DNA from: CAMAXB01 sp964476565
Lineage (GTDB): Bacteria > Verrucomicrobiota > Verrucomicrobiia > Opitutales > Opitutaceae
Reading direction: 5' to 3'
Assembly (NCBI GenBank): GCA_964476565.1
Contig: CAYZBG010000104.1
Span: 1-13,830, forward strand
DNA: 13,830 bases
Below, piece after piece: positions 1-8,284 of the stretch. The first letter of the stretch is position 1, and the number at the start of each line of letters is the position of its first letter. A program made the position numbers and the translations under genes. The notes beneath the pieces are model-generated. The model was not told where the DNA came from. It did not search any database and saw nothing but the letters and a program-made list of their open reading frames with translations.

Positions 1-786
1 ACCAAGACCGACGCGGACTGGGACCGCCTCGGCCGCCTCGTGCAGGCCTGCGATCCTCACCAGCGGCTGCGCTCCATCCACAACGGCCACCGCATCTTTG
101 ACCAGACCAAGCCCTGGATCACCCATGTTTCCATGCAGAACGGCGCCGCCGTCGAGGAGCCGGGCCGGGCCGAGATGTACCGCAGCGTCTGGCACAAGCC
201 CGTCGTGTATGACGAAGTCAAATACGAGGGGAAGACCCACTTCCGCTGGGGCAACCTGTCCGGCGAGGAAATGGTGCACCGCTTCTGGTGTGGCACCGTC
301 GCCGGCACCTACGTCGGCCACGGCGATTACTTCATGACCGTGACCGAGGACACGTGGACCTCCTTCGGCGGCAAGCTCACGGGCGTCAGCGCGCCGCGCC
401 TCGCCTTCCTGCGCCGGATCCTCGAGGAGAGCCCCGCCCAGGGCATCGACCCGGTCGACAAATGGCAGGACACCCAGACGGCCGGCGTGCATGGGCATTA
501 CTACCTGACCTACTTCGGCCGCGACACGCCGACCGAGTGGACCTTCAAGCTCTTCCGCAACGGTGTCGTCGACGGCCAGCGCTACCAAGTCGACGTGATC
601 GACACCTGGGCCATGACCATCACGCCGGTCGAGGGAGAGTTCGTCACCCGGAAGCTCGACAACTACCACTTCGTCGATGCCAACGGCCGCACCGTCAAGC
701 TGCCCGGCAAGCCAGGCATGGCGGTGCGCGTGCGCCGTCTCGGCGCCGACGGCAAGCCCGCCGCCACCGTCCCGCCCACCGATTGA
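1..786 (+). CDS. DUF5060/DUF4038/DUF5605-type glycoside hydrolase, 3' part
   Basis: The reading frame is open from base 1 to the TGA at 784-786 (261 residues), so the gene starts upstream of the window; the ATG at 40 lies inside the domain and is not the start. The visible part is the end of a TIM-barrel glycosidase of the DUF4038 type followed by a beta-rich tail like DUF5605. Recognisable stretches are SIHNGHRIFDQTKPW, VVYDEVKYEG (bases 205-228) and GTVAGTYVGHGD. The Glu in YDEVKYEG (base 214 or 226) is a candidate catalytic acid, by position near the barrel's end. The fold is related to the one in GH140 apiosidases, but I cannot assign the substrate. Any signal peptide and the N-terminal DUF5060 domain would be outside the window. 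Its stop is 2 bp before the next ATG, so the two genes are probably co-transcribed. Family call is good; activity is unknown. Confidence 0.8.
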   Translation, partial: TKTDADWDRLGRLVQACDPHQRLRSIHNGHRIFDQTKPWITHVSMQNGAAVEEPGRAEMYRSVWHKPVVYDEVKYEGKTHFRWGNLSGEEMVHRFWCGTVAGTYVGHGDYFMTVTEDTWTSFGGKLTGVSAPRLAFLRRILEESPAQGIDPVDKWQDTQTAGVHGHYYLTYFGRDTPTEWTFKLFRNGVVDGQRYQVDVIDTWAMTITPVEGEFVTRKLDNYHFVDANGRTVKLPGKPGMAVRVRRLGADGKPAATVPPTD

Positions 787-788
787 GC

Positions 789-1769
789 ATGAGATCGTTG
801 CCCGCCCTCTTCGGACTTGTCCTCGCCGCCAGCCTCGCCCCGGCGCTCCGTGCCGCTGCGCCCATGCTGCCGGAGACCTGCTACCTCTTCGCGTACTTCC
901 ATCACGATCGGGAAGGGGAGGGGTTTCGCCTCGCTTGGAGCGCGGATGGCTACGCTTTCTCGCCGCTCAACCACGGCCAGGGTTTCCTGCAGCCCGCTGC
1001 CGGAGAGCACAAATTGATGCGCGATCCCACGCTGATCCGCGACGAGGCGGGCGTCTTTCACCTCGTCTGGACCACGGGCTGGACCGGCCGGACGATCGGC
1101 TACGCCTCGTCGAAGGATCTGCTCACGTGGTCGGAGCAGAAAACGCTGCCCGTCATGGCTCACGAGCCCGACGCGCAGAACTGCTGGGCGCCGGAGATCC
1201 TCTGGGTGCCCGCGGAGCAGTATTTCCTCCTCCACTGGTCCACGACCATCGTCGGACGTTATCCGGAGACCGCCTGGACCAACCGCCGGCCGGAGCGCAA
1301 TCACCGGATCTACGGCACCACGACCAAGGACTTCGTCACGTACTCGCCGACCTTCCTGATCTACGACGCCGGTTACAACGTGATCGACGCGAACCATATC
1401 CCCGCCGCCGACGGCACGACCGACTGGCTCATGTTCGTGAAGGAAGAGTCCCTCACGCCCGTCACGCAGAAGAACATCCGCCTCGTCCGCGGCCGCACGC
1501 CCATCGGGCCCTGGGACCGCGAGTCCCCGCCGATCACCGGCGACTACTGGGCCGAGGGCCCCTCCGCGATCAAGGTCGGCGACGAGGTCCGCGTGTACTT
1601 CGATAAGCACATGATCAACGCCATCGGCATGGTGCGCTCTCGCGACCTCGTCCACTGGGAAGACGTCAGCGACCGCCTCGTCATGCCGGTTGACGCCCGC
1701 CACGGCTGCATCCTCGCCGTGCCGCGCGACGTGGTGGCGCGCCTGCTCGCGGCCGACGCGCAGCGCTGA
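789..1769 (+). CDS. Secreted GH43-type glycoside hydrolase (arabinosidase/xylosidase-like)
   Basis: This 326-residue protein has a signal peptide (MRSLPALFGLVLAASLAPAL, cleavage probably near residue 23) and then one five-bladed beta-propeller domain, the usual length for a single-domain GH43 enzyme. Three acidic residues fit the GH43 pattern in order and spacing: Asp79 in MRDPTLI (base), Asp200 in NVIDANHI (pKa modulator) and Glu256 in WAEGPSAIK (acid). The blade motif NCWAPEILW is near residue 136. The opening YLFAYF followed by WSADGY is typical of the GH43-like proteins often labelled arabinosidase. It probably removes an arabinose or xylose-like side chain outside the cytoplasm, but the exact sugar cannot be read. 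The ATG at 789 was chosen for the signal peptide; an in-frame TTG at 783 overlaps the previous stop. No Shine-Dalgarno sequence is seen. Confidence 0.8.
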   Translation: MRSLPALFGLVLAASLAPALRAAAPMLPETCYLFAYFHHDREGEGFRLAWSADGYAFSPLNHGQGFLQPAAGEHKLMRDPTLIRDEAGVFHLVWTTGWTGRTIGYASSKDLLTWSEQKTLPVMAHEPDAQNCWAPEILWVPAEQYFLLHWSTTIVGRYPETAWTNRRPERNHRIYGTTTKDFVTYSPTFLIYDAGYNVIDANHIPAADGTTDWLMFVKEESLTPVTQKNIRLVRGRTPIGPWDRESPPITGDYWAEGPSAIKVGDEVRVYFDKHMINAIGMVRSRDLVHWEDVSDRLVMPVDARHGCILAVPRDVVARLLAADAQR

Positions 1770-1790
1770 GTTTCCTTTGGCCGCATCCGC

Positions 1791-1806
1791 TCCGCTGTTT
1801 CCTGTC
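1791..1806 (+). promoter_or_regulatory. Pyrimidine-rich translation leader without Shine-Dalgarno
   Basis: The 37-bp gap before the GH2 gene ends in tccgctgtttcctgtc immediately before the ATG at 1807. It is almost purely C/T and has no AGGAGG-like core at the usual distance. The ATG at 1807 is still preferred, because it opens directly into a clear signal peptide while the upstream in-frame sequence back to 1690 overlaps the GH43 gene. The same cctgtc-ATG ending recurs before the GH95 gene at 5861. Initiation may depend on ribosomal protein S1 or coupling (inference). Confidence 0.35.
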
Positions 1807-4800
1807 ATGCTCCGTCTTCTTCCGTCACACGTCCTCGTCGTCGCACTGGCAGCGTTGCCCGCCTCGGCCGCTGAGGAGATCATCCCGCTCGATCAGGTCC
1901 CCGCGGCTCCGGTCGCAACGCCCGAACTGCGTTCGGTCGGCGGCGACGGCACCTCGCGCCTCGTCTCGCTCAACGGCACCTGGAGTTTCAAGCTCGCGCC
2001 CACCGAGGCCGAGGCGAACGCGCTCCGCCTGTTCCACGCGCCCGGCTTCGCCGCGGACGGCTTCAAGCCCATCCCCGTCCCGGGCAACTGGACCACCTTC
2101 GGCTTCGAGGAACCGCACTACGTCAACGGCACGACGTCCGAGGGCTTCTATCGCCACCGCTTCGTCGCGCCGCCGGAGGTCGAGGGCCGCCGCGTGCTGT
2201 TGCACTTTGGCGGAGTCTGGCAATCGGCCGAGGTCTGGCTCAACGGTCGCCTGCTGGGCCGCCATGACAGCGGTTTCACGGGTTTCGCTTTCGATGCCGG
2301 CCCGGCATTGCTGCCCGGACAGCGCAACGAACTCGCCGTGCGCGTGCGGCAGCAGACGCCCTTGTTCAAGCTCGATGCCAACGACGACTGGGGCCTGCCG
2401 GGCATCTACCGGGATGTCTGGCTCGAGATCATGCCGAAGGAGTGGCACCTGCAGTCGGTCGAGGTCGTCACGGACTTCGACGAGGCTTTCCGCGACGCCG
2501 TCCTGCGCGTGCGCACGCTCGTGATGCGCAACGAACGCGCCGACTTCTTCGCGCCCTCGCCGCCCTTCGAGGTCCACGCCATCCTGCGCCGCGATGGTCG
2601 CGAGGTGAAGCGCGGCACCTTCACCGGTGTCGTCAACGGAGCCCACAACAGCCATGAGGTTTTCCTCGCGTTGCCCGTCGCAACGCCCGCCGCCTGGACC
2701 GCCGAGACGCCGCACCTCTACGACCTGCGGGTCGAACTGCGGCGCGATGGCGTCGTGGTGCACGCGTGGGAGGATCGCATCGGCTTCCGCGAGGTCTCCA
2801 CCGCCGGCGGCGTGTTTCGCCTCAACGGACAACCCGTCAAGCTGCGCGGCGTCGCCCGGCACGACCAGCATCCCGACGTTGGCCGCGCCACGCGTCGCGA
2901 GCACTGGCTCGAGGACATCCGCTTGATGAAGGCGGCCAACATCAACGCCGTCCGCACGGCGCACTATCCGCCAGCGGAGGGCTTTCTTCGCCTCTGTGAC
3001 AAGCTTGGCCTCTACGTGATCAACGAAATCCCGCTCGGCTTCGGCGGCGACCGTATGAGTGATCCGTCCTTCACGGAGGGTGCGCTCCTGCGCTTGCACG
3101 GAACCGTCTCACGCGACCGCAATCGTCCGTCGGTCGTGGTCTGGAGCCTGGGCAACGAGGATCCCTATTCGGCCGGCCACTCCGTCGTGCTGCGCGCCCT
3201 CAAGGGCCTCGATCCCACGCGGCCGGTGCTCATGCCCTTTCGCTATGAGCCGCACCTTCCGTCCGAGGTCGACATCCTCGCGCCGCATTATTGGAAGGCC
3301 GACGAGTACGACCGCTTCGCGGCCACCGCCACGCGCCCAATCATCACCACCGAGGTCAGCCATGCGTTCGGTGCCGAGGATTTTGGCGAGGTCCAGGAGC
3401 GTTGGGACGCCCTCGCGAAGCATCCGGCCGGCGCCGGCTCCATGATCTGGCTCTGGGCCGACCAAGGCCTGCGCCGCCCGGTCAACGGACGCGAGGTCCT
3501 GCATCCGATGAAGGACAAGGCGAAGATCACCCGCGAGGGCAGCGAACTCGTGCGCGAAGCCGATGCCGGTCCGAACGAGATCTACGACAGCCACGGCGCC
3601 CTGGGCACCGACGGCATCGTCAATGCCGACCGTTCCCCGCAGATCGACTACTGGGAAACGAAGTCCGCCTACGCCCCCATCCGCGTGCTCGCCGAGCGCC
3701 TCGATTTCCGCCCGGGCCAGGCCTCCGTCGCCGTGCCGCTGCGCAACGACTACGACTTCACGGACCTCTCCGCCGTTACGGCGCACTGGGCGCTCCACCG
3801 CGACGCCGACCTCATCGCTGAGGGCCGCGCCGCGCTGAGCGCTGCGCCCCACGCGACAACGACGTTGACCGTGCCGACGACGGCCCTCGCCGGTTTGACC
3901 GCGCGCACGGCCTTCACGCTGCACCTACGCTTCCTCGATGCGCGCGGACACGAGATCGTGGCCCGCAGCATCCTGCTTGGCGACGTGCAGCCCTTCCCGG
4001 TCGACGCATCACCGTCGGCCTTGGAGGTTGCGACTTCCGGCGACCGCGTGACCGTCACGGCCGGACCCTCCGCCTACACCTTCGACGCGACGAGCGGCAC
4101 GCTCGTCGGCCTGACCGTCGAGGGTGACCGCTGGGTGGACGGGTCCGACTTGTTGCTCTGGCGCCCCGCCACCTACAGCGAGCGCAACGTCATCGACCGC
4201 CGCAAGGTCGTGCACGATTGGGACACCTACCTGCAGGGTCTGCCGGCCAAGGCTGAGGCATGGTCCCTCCAGCAGGCCGCCGATGTCGTCACGCTGCGTG
4301 CCAAGGTTGCCTACCGTGCGAACGACGCCAACCACGTCACCGTCGACTACACCTACCGCATCGATGCGACCGGCGCGCTCGACGTGAGCTACGCCGTGGA
4401 CGTTGTCACCGACATGGACTGGCTGCTCGAACTCGGCGTAGGCCTGCGCCTCGTCGATCAGCCCCTGACCGCCGAGTGGTTTGGCCGCGGCCCGGGCAAG
4501 AACCTGCCCAACCGCCATGGCTCGGCGCGGCTGGGCCAGTGGACGATGCCTGTCTTCAGCGACGAGGCCCGCTCGACGCGTTCCGGCGTGCACTGGCTCA
4601 AGGTCAACGGACGCGAGGGCCGTGCCTTGCTCGTGTCCGGCATCGAGGCCTTCCGCTTCGACGGTGCAGCGAAGGAAGGCGACAGCGGACTCCTGCGCCT
4701 GCTCAACGGTCTCGCCGGTGCCTGGGTCAAAGGCGGCCCGCCCGAGCGCGCCGAGTGGCGCCTCGACCTCGAGAACGGCAAGGGCTCCTTCCGCGGCGCG

Positions 4801-5838
4801 CTTACCCTGCGTCCGCTCACCGGCGCCACGCCGGCCGTGCCTGCGCATCCAGCCGTGATCGCGAGCCAGGTGATCAACGCGAACGCGCCGTATCCGGAAT
4901 GTCATGCGTCCACGATCGTCGAGGTCGCACCCGGCCAGCTCGCCGCGGCGTGGTTCGGCGGCACGAAGGAACGCCACCCCGACGTCGGCATCTGGTTCGC
5001 CCGTCACGAAAACGGACGCTGGTTGCCCGCGGTCGAGGTCGCGAATGGCGTGCAGCCCGATGGCACCCGCCAGCCGACGTGGAACCCCGTACTCTTCGCG
5101 CCCAAGAACGCGCCCCTGCAGCTCTTCTACAAGGTCGGCCCTTCGCCTTCGAAATGGTGGGGCATGGTGATCACGTCCACCGACGGAGGCCGCACCTGGA
5201 GCGCGCCGCGCCGCCTGCCCGACGGCATCCTTGGCCCGGTGAAGAACAAGCCGCTCGAACTCGCCGACGGCACGTGGCTCTCCGCGTCGAGTACCGAAGG
5301 CAACCCGACCGGCTGGCGGGTGCACTTCGAGCGCTCCACGGACCAGGGCGCCACCTGGACCAAGATCGGTCCGGTCGAGAAGGGTGGGGGCTTCGGTTAC
5401 GACATGATCCAAGGCAGCCTCCTGCGCCACGCGGATGGACGCCTCCAGTCACTTGGCCGGTCGCGCAACGGTGTCACGGCCAGCACCTGGTCCGCCGATG
5501 GCGGACTGACCTGGTCGCCGCTCGCACCGCTTCACGTCCCCAATACCAACAGCGGCACGGACGCGGTCACGCTCGCTGACGGTCGCCATCTGCTCGTCTT
5601 CAACGATACGAATCCGCCGCCCGAGCGCCGCACCAAGGGCGTGCGTTATCCGATCCATGTGGCGCTCTCCGACGACGGTGTCACGTGGCGCACGGTCGCC
5701 ACCCTCGACGTTGCACCGCATCCCGCCGGCTACGCCTACCCGGCCGTGATTCAGGCCAAGGACGGACGTATCCACATAACCTATACGTGCCACCGCGACA
5801 TGATCAAGCATGTGGTCCTCGATCCGGCCCACCTATGA
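1807..5838 (+). CDS. Secreted GH2 beta-galactosidase/glucuronidase-type enzyme fused to a BNR sialidase-like domain
   Basis: The protein has 1343 residues: signal peptide (about 1-22), GH2 jelly-roll (about 40-215, with DDWGLPGIYRDV), Ig-like domain (about 215-330), TIM barrel (about 335-615), and LacZ-type C-terminal beta domains (about 640-1005, with FGRGPGKNLPNR). A short Pro/Ala linker (TPAVPAHPA) leads to a six-bladed BNR domain (about 1014-1343). The GH2 acid/base is Glu451 in SLGNED and the nucleophile is Glu516 in ITTEVSHAFG, so the GH2 part should be active. The second domain has three Asp boxes (residues 1124-1131, 1177-1184, 1229-1236) and a shortened fourth (1288-1294), but no FRIP/YRIP motif. 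One exported polypeptide probably takes two linked sugars off the same chain (inference). The GH2 substrate could be beta-galactoside or beta-uronide. There is no internal signal peptide or stop between the modules. Confidence 0.88.
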   Translation: MLRLLPSHVLVVALAALPASAAEEIIPLDQVPAAPVATPELRSVGGDGTSRLVSLNGTWSFKLAPTEAEANALRLFHAPGFAADGFKPIPVPGNWTTFGFEEPHYVNGTTSEGFYRHRFVAPPEVEGRRVLLHFGGVWQSAEVWLNGRLLGRHDSGFTGFAFDAGPALLPGQRNELAVRVRQQTPLFKLDANDDWGLPGIYRDVWLEIMPKEWHLQSVEVVTDFDEAFRDAVLRVRTLVMRNERADFFAPSPPFEVHAILRRDGREVKRGTFTGVVNGAHNSHEVFLALPVATPAAWTAETPHLYDLRVELRRDGVVVHAWEDRIGFREVSTAGGVFRLNGQPVKLRGVARHDQHPDVGRATRREHWLEDIRLMKAANINAVRTAHYPPAEGFLRLCDKLGLYVINEIPLGFGGDRMSDPSFTEGALLRLHGTVSRDRNRPSVVVWSLGNEDPYSAGHSVVLRALKGLDPTRPVLMPFRYEPHLPSEVDILAPHYWKADEYDRFAATATRPIITTEVSHAFGAEDFGEVQERWDALAKHPAGAGSMIWLWADQGLRRPVNGREVLHPMKDKAKITREGSELVREADAGPNEIYDSHGALGTDGIVNADRSPQIDYWETKSAYAPIRVLAERLDFRPGQASVAVPLRNDYDFTDLSAVTAHWALHRDADLIAEGRAALSAAPHATTTLTVPTTALAGLTARTAFTLHLRFLDARGHEIVARSILLGDVQPFPVDASPSALEVATSGDRVTVTAGPSAYTFDATSGTLVGLTVEGDRWVDGSDLLLWRPATYSERNVIDRRKVVHDWDTYLQGLPAKAEAWSLQQAADVVTLRAKVAYRANDANHVTVDYTYRIDATGALDVSYAVDVVTDMDWLLELGVGLRLVDQPLTAEWFGRGPGKNLPNRHGSARLGQWTMPVFSDEARSTRSGVHWLKVNGREGRALLVSGIEAFRFDGAAKEGDSGLLRLLNGLAGAWVKGGPPERAEWRLDLENGKGSFRGALTLRPLTGATPAVPAHPAVIASQVINANAPYPECHASTIVEVAPGQLAAAWFGGTKERHPDVGIWFARHENGRWLPAVEVANGVQPDGTRQPTWNPVLFAPKNAPLQLFYKVGPSPSKWWGMVITSTDGGRTWSAPRRLPDGILGPVKNKPLELADGTWLSASSTEGNPTGWRVHFERSTDQGATWTKIGPVEKGGGFGYDMIQGSLLRHADGRLQSLGRSRNGVTASTWSADGGLTWSPLAPLHVPNTNSGTDAVTLADGRHLLVFNDTNPPPERRTKGVRYPIHVALSDDGVTWRTVATLDVAPHPAGYAYPAVIQAKDGRIHITYTCHRDMIKHVVLDPAHL

Positions 5839-5864
5839 AAACCCCTTGCCACCGCCTGTCATGA
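5835..5864 (+). other. Nine-codon mini-frame bridging the GH2 stop and GH95 start
   Basis: A frame reading MKTPCHRLS-stop begins with an ATG that overlaps the GH2 stop as ATGA (5835-5838) and ends with a TGA that overlaps the GH95 ATG as ATGA (5861-5864). It lies in the third frame, differing from both neighbours. ATGA overlaps are a known layout for termination-reinitiation coupling, so this could pass ribosomes across the 22-bp gap. It has no SD of its own. It may equally be chance, and no peptide function is implied. Confidence 0.25.
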
Positions 5865-8179
5865 AATTGCCCCGCCCCGCGCTTGTACTTTCCGCCGCCA
5901 TGCTTGTGGCCGCGCCGTTGTTCGCAACCGGAGCTTCGCACCTCTGGTATCGCCAGCCCGCCGCGACCTGGACCGAGGCCCTGCCCGTCGGCAACGGCCG
6001 GCTCGGCGCCATGGTTCACGGCGGCCTCGCCGAGGAGCACCTGCAGCTCAACGAGGACACGCTCTGGAACGGCCAGCCGCGCGGCTACCACCAGGAAGGT
6101 GCCGTCGACGTGTTGCCGGAGCTGCGCCGCCTGTTGTGGGAGGGAAAGCAGAAGGAGGCCGAGGAGCTCGCCACGCAGCGCTTCATGAGCGTGCCGCTGC
6201 GCCAGATGATGTATCAGCCGCTGGGCGACCTGCGCATCGCCCTGCCCGGACATGAGACGGGCACCGATTACCGTCGCGAACTCGACCTGACCACGGCGAT
6301 CGCGCGCGTTTCCTACCGCGTCGGCGACACGACCTACACCCGTGAAACCTTCTCCAGCGCGCCGGATAACGTGCTCGTGCAGCACATCGCCGCCGACCGT
6401 CCCGGCTCGGTGCGCGCCCTCGTGCGCCTGAGCAGCCCGCACGCTGGCTTTGTCGTGCGCCGCGTCGGCAACGAGCTGCACCTCTCCGGCCGCGTGACCG
6501 ACGGCGTGCTGCCCTTCGCCGCGCGCCTGCAGGTGCGTGCTCCGGGTGGCACCTTGTCGTGGGTTGACGGCGGCATCGAAGTGAAGGCCGCGCACTCGCT
6601 GACGGTCGTGTTGTCCGCCGCCACGGCCTACAAGCGGTTCGACGACATCACCGGTGCGCCTGAGGAGCTGGCCGGCAAGGCGCTCGCCGCTGTCGCGGTC
6701 AAGGACATCGCCGCCTTGCGCGAAGCCCACTTGGCGGACTATCGCGGGCTGTACAACCGCGTGGCCCTCGACCTCGGCACGACGCCCGTCGCCGCGGAGC
6801 CGACCGACGTGCGGATCAGCCGGAAGGACAAGACCGACGATCCGGCTCTCGCCACGCTGCTGTTCAACTACGGACGCTACCTGCTCATCGCGAGCAGCCG
6901 CCCGGGCAGCCAGCCGGCCAACCTGCAGGGCATCTGGAATGACCTGCTCAACCCGCCCTGGGGCAGCAAGTATACGACGAACATCAACTTCGAGATGAAC
7001 TACTGGCCGGCCGAGGTCGCCAACCTCGCCGAGTGTGCCGAGCCGATGTTCGCGCTCATCGACGATGTCATGATCACCGGCGCCGACACGGCCCGCGCCC
7101 ACTACGGTGCGCCGGGCTGGGTGCTGCACCACAACACCGACCTCTGGCGCGGCACCGCGCCGATCAACGCGTCCAACCACGGCATCTGGCCCACCGGCGG
7201 CGCTTGGCTCTGCCTGCACCTCTGGGAGCGTTACCGCTACTCCGGCGACCGGGAGTTCCTCGAGCGCCGGGCCTACCCGGCGATGAAGAGCGCGGCCGCC
7301 TTCTTCATGGCCACGCTGGTCGAGGATCCGAAGACGGGTCGGCTGATCAGCGGTCCGTCCAACTCACCCGAGCACGGCGGCCTTGTCATGGGGCCGACCA
7401 TGGACCACCAGATCATCCGCGGACTCTTCACCTGGACCGCCGAGGCGTCGCGTATTCTGGGCAAGGATCCGGGCCTCGCTGAGCGGCTCGAGGCGCTCGC
7501 CGCCCGCCTTGCTCCGAATCAGATCGGCCGCCTTGGCCAGCTGCAGGAGTGGCTGGAGGACAAGGACGATCCCAACAACCGGCACCGCCATGTCTCCCAT
7601 CTTTGGGGCGTCTTTCCCGGCGAGGACATCACCTGGAAGCAACCCGACCTCATGCGGGCCGCCCGCACCTCGCTCGAGCTGCGCGGCGACGGCGGCACGG
7701 GCTGGGCGCTCGGCTGGAAGATCAGCCTGTGGGCGCGGTTCCTCGATGGCGATCGCGCGCACCGGTTGATCCAGAACCTGCTCAACCCCGTGCGCGAGGA
7801 TCCGGTCACGCGCCGCTCGGCCGGTGGGGGTGGGGTGTATCCGAATCTCTTCGACGCCCACCCGCCCTTCCAGATCGACGGCAACTTCGCCGCCACCGCG
7901 GGTATCTGCGAGATGCTTCTGCAGAGCCACGAGAACGAGATCGTCCTCCTGCCGGCGCTGCCTTCGGTGTGGCGCACCGGCTCCGTGCGCGGCCTGCGCG
8001 CGCGCGGCGGCTTCGAACTCGACTTCGCCTGGCGCGACGGCGCCCTGACCTCCGTTACGGTGCGCTCCCACCGCAGCACGCGCACCACGCTGCGGGTCGG
8101 CGACAAGACGGTCCCCCTCGCCCTCGGCACCGGCACTGCCGGTACGTGGGATGGCCAGCTGAATCCGGTCGCACCGTGA
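5861..8179 (+). CDS. Secreted GH95 alpha-L-fucosidase / alpha-L-galactosidase
   Basis: This 772-residue protein has a signal peptide (about 1-20) and then the GH95 order: N-terminal beta-sandwich (from WTEALPVGNGRLGAM, about 25-270), helical linker, and (alpha/alpha)6 barrel (about 320-690) followed by a small beta C-terminus. The inverting catalytic machinery known from Bifidobacterium AfcA is intact. Asn374 and Asn376 lie in TTNINFEMNYWPAE, the acid Glu504 in SGPSNSPEHG, and the base Asp673 in FQIDGNFAATAG. GH95 removes terminal alpha-L-fucose, usually 1,2-linked, and some members remove alpha-L-galactose; sequence alone does not separate these here. The length is typical for a single-module member. 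The ATG at 5861 opens into the signal peptide; upstream in-frame sequence overlaps the GH2 gene. The leader is pyrimidine-rich without SD. The position after the GH2 fusion supports a joint role in side-chain removal. Confidence 0.92.
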   Translation: MKLPRPALVLSAAMLVAAPLFATGASHLWYRQPAATWTEALPVGNGRLGAMVHGGLAEEHLQLNEDTLWNGQPRGYHQEGAVDVLPELRRLLWEGKQKEAEELATQRFMSVPLRQMMYQPLGDLRIALPGHETGTDYRRELDLTTAIARVSYRVGDTTYTRETFSSAPDNVLVQHIAADRPGSVRALVRLSSPHAGFVVRRVGNELHLSGRVTDGVLPFAARLQVRAPGGTLSWVDGGIEVKAAHSLTVVLSAATAYKRFDDITGAPEELAGKALAAVAVKDIAALREAHLADYRGLYNRVALDLGTTPVAAEPTDVRISRKDKTDDPALATLLFNYGRYLLIASSRPGSQPANLQGIWNDLLNPPWGSKYTTNINFEMNYWPAEVANLAECAEPMFALIDDVMITGADTARAHYGAPGWVLHHNTDLWRGTAPINASNHGIWPTGGAWLCLHLWERYRYSGDREFLERRAYPAMKSAAAFFMATLVEDPKTGRLISGPSNSPEHGGLVMGPTMDHQIIRGLFTWTAEASRILGKDPGLAERLEALAARLAPNQIGRLGQLQEWLEDKDDPNNRHRHVSHLWGVFPGEDITWKQPDLMRAARTSLELRGDGGTGWALGWKISLWARFLDGDRAHRLIQNLLNPVREDPVTRRSAGGGGVYPNLFDAHPPFQIDGNFAATAGICEMLLQSHENEIVLLPALPSVWRTGSVRGLRARGGFELDFAWRDGALTSVTVRSHRSTRTTLRVGDKTVPLALGTGTAGTWDGQLNPVAP

Positions 8180-8210
8180 GCCCCTCTCATCGGACCTTGG
8201 CGCAACACCC

Positions 8211-8262
8211 TCAGGCCGTCGTGACTGCGCGGCGCGTGGCGGGAGCGTCCGCCGTGGCCTGA
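8211..8262 (+). other. Nested inverted repeats in the GH95-to-hydrolase gap
   Basis: The 105-bp gap 8180-8284 is the longest within the gene block. An outer pair, TCAGGCC (8211-8217) and GGCCTGA (8256-8262), encloses an inner hairpin, GGCGG (8238-8242) with CCGCC (8249-8253) and a 6-base loop. No run of T follows directly; a CT-rich stretch begins only at 8268, so it is not a convincing intrinsic terminator. It could attenuate transcription or protect an mRNA 3' end, or be a by-product of high GC. No promoter was recognised in this gap. Confidence 0.3.
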
Positions 8263-8284
8263 CGGTGCTCCTTTCTTCATCACC

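Noticed and set aside
40..42. ATG at 40 as start of the first gene
   Set aside because: The frame is open back to base 1 and already encodes family-consistent sequence (DADWDRLGRLVQACD). The gene begins upstream of the window.
4009..5430. Long minus-strand frame (473 codons) under the GH2 fusion; similar ones at 1825-3099, 5804-7219 and 12045-12953
   Set aside because: Same shadow effect: low-complexity Arg/Ala/Gly-rich translations without recognisable folds, fully covered by well-supported plus-strand genes.
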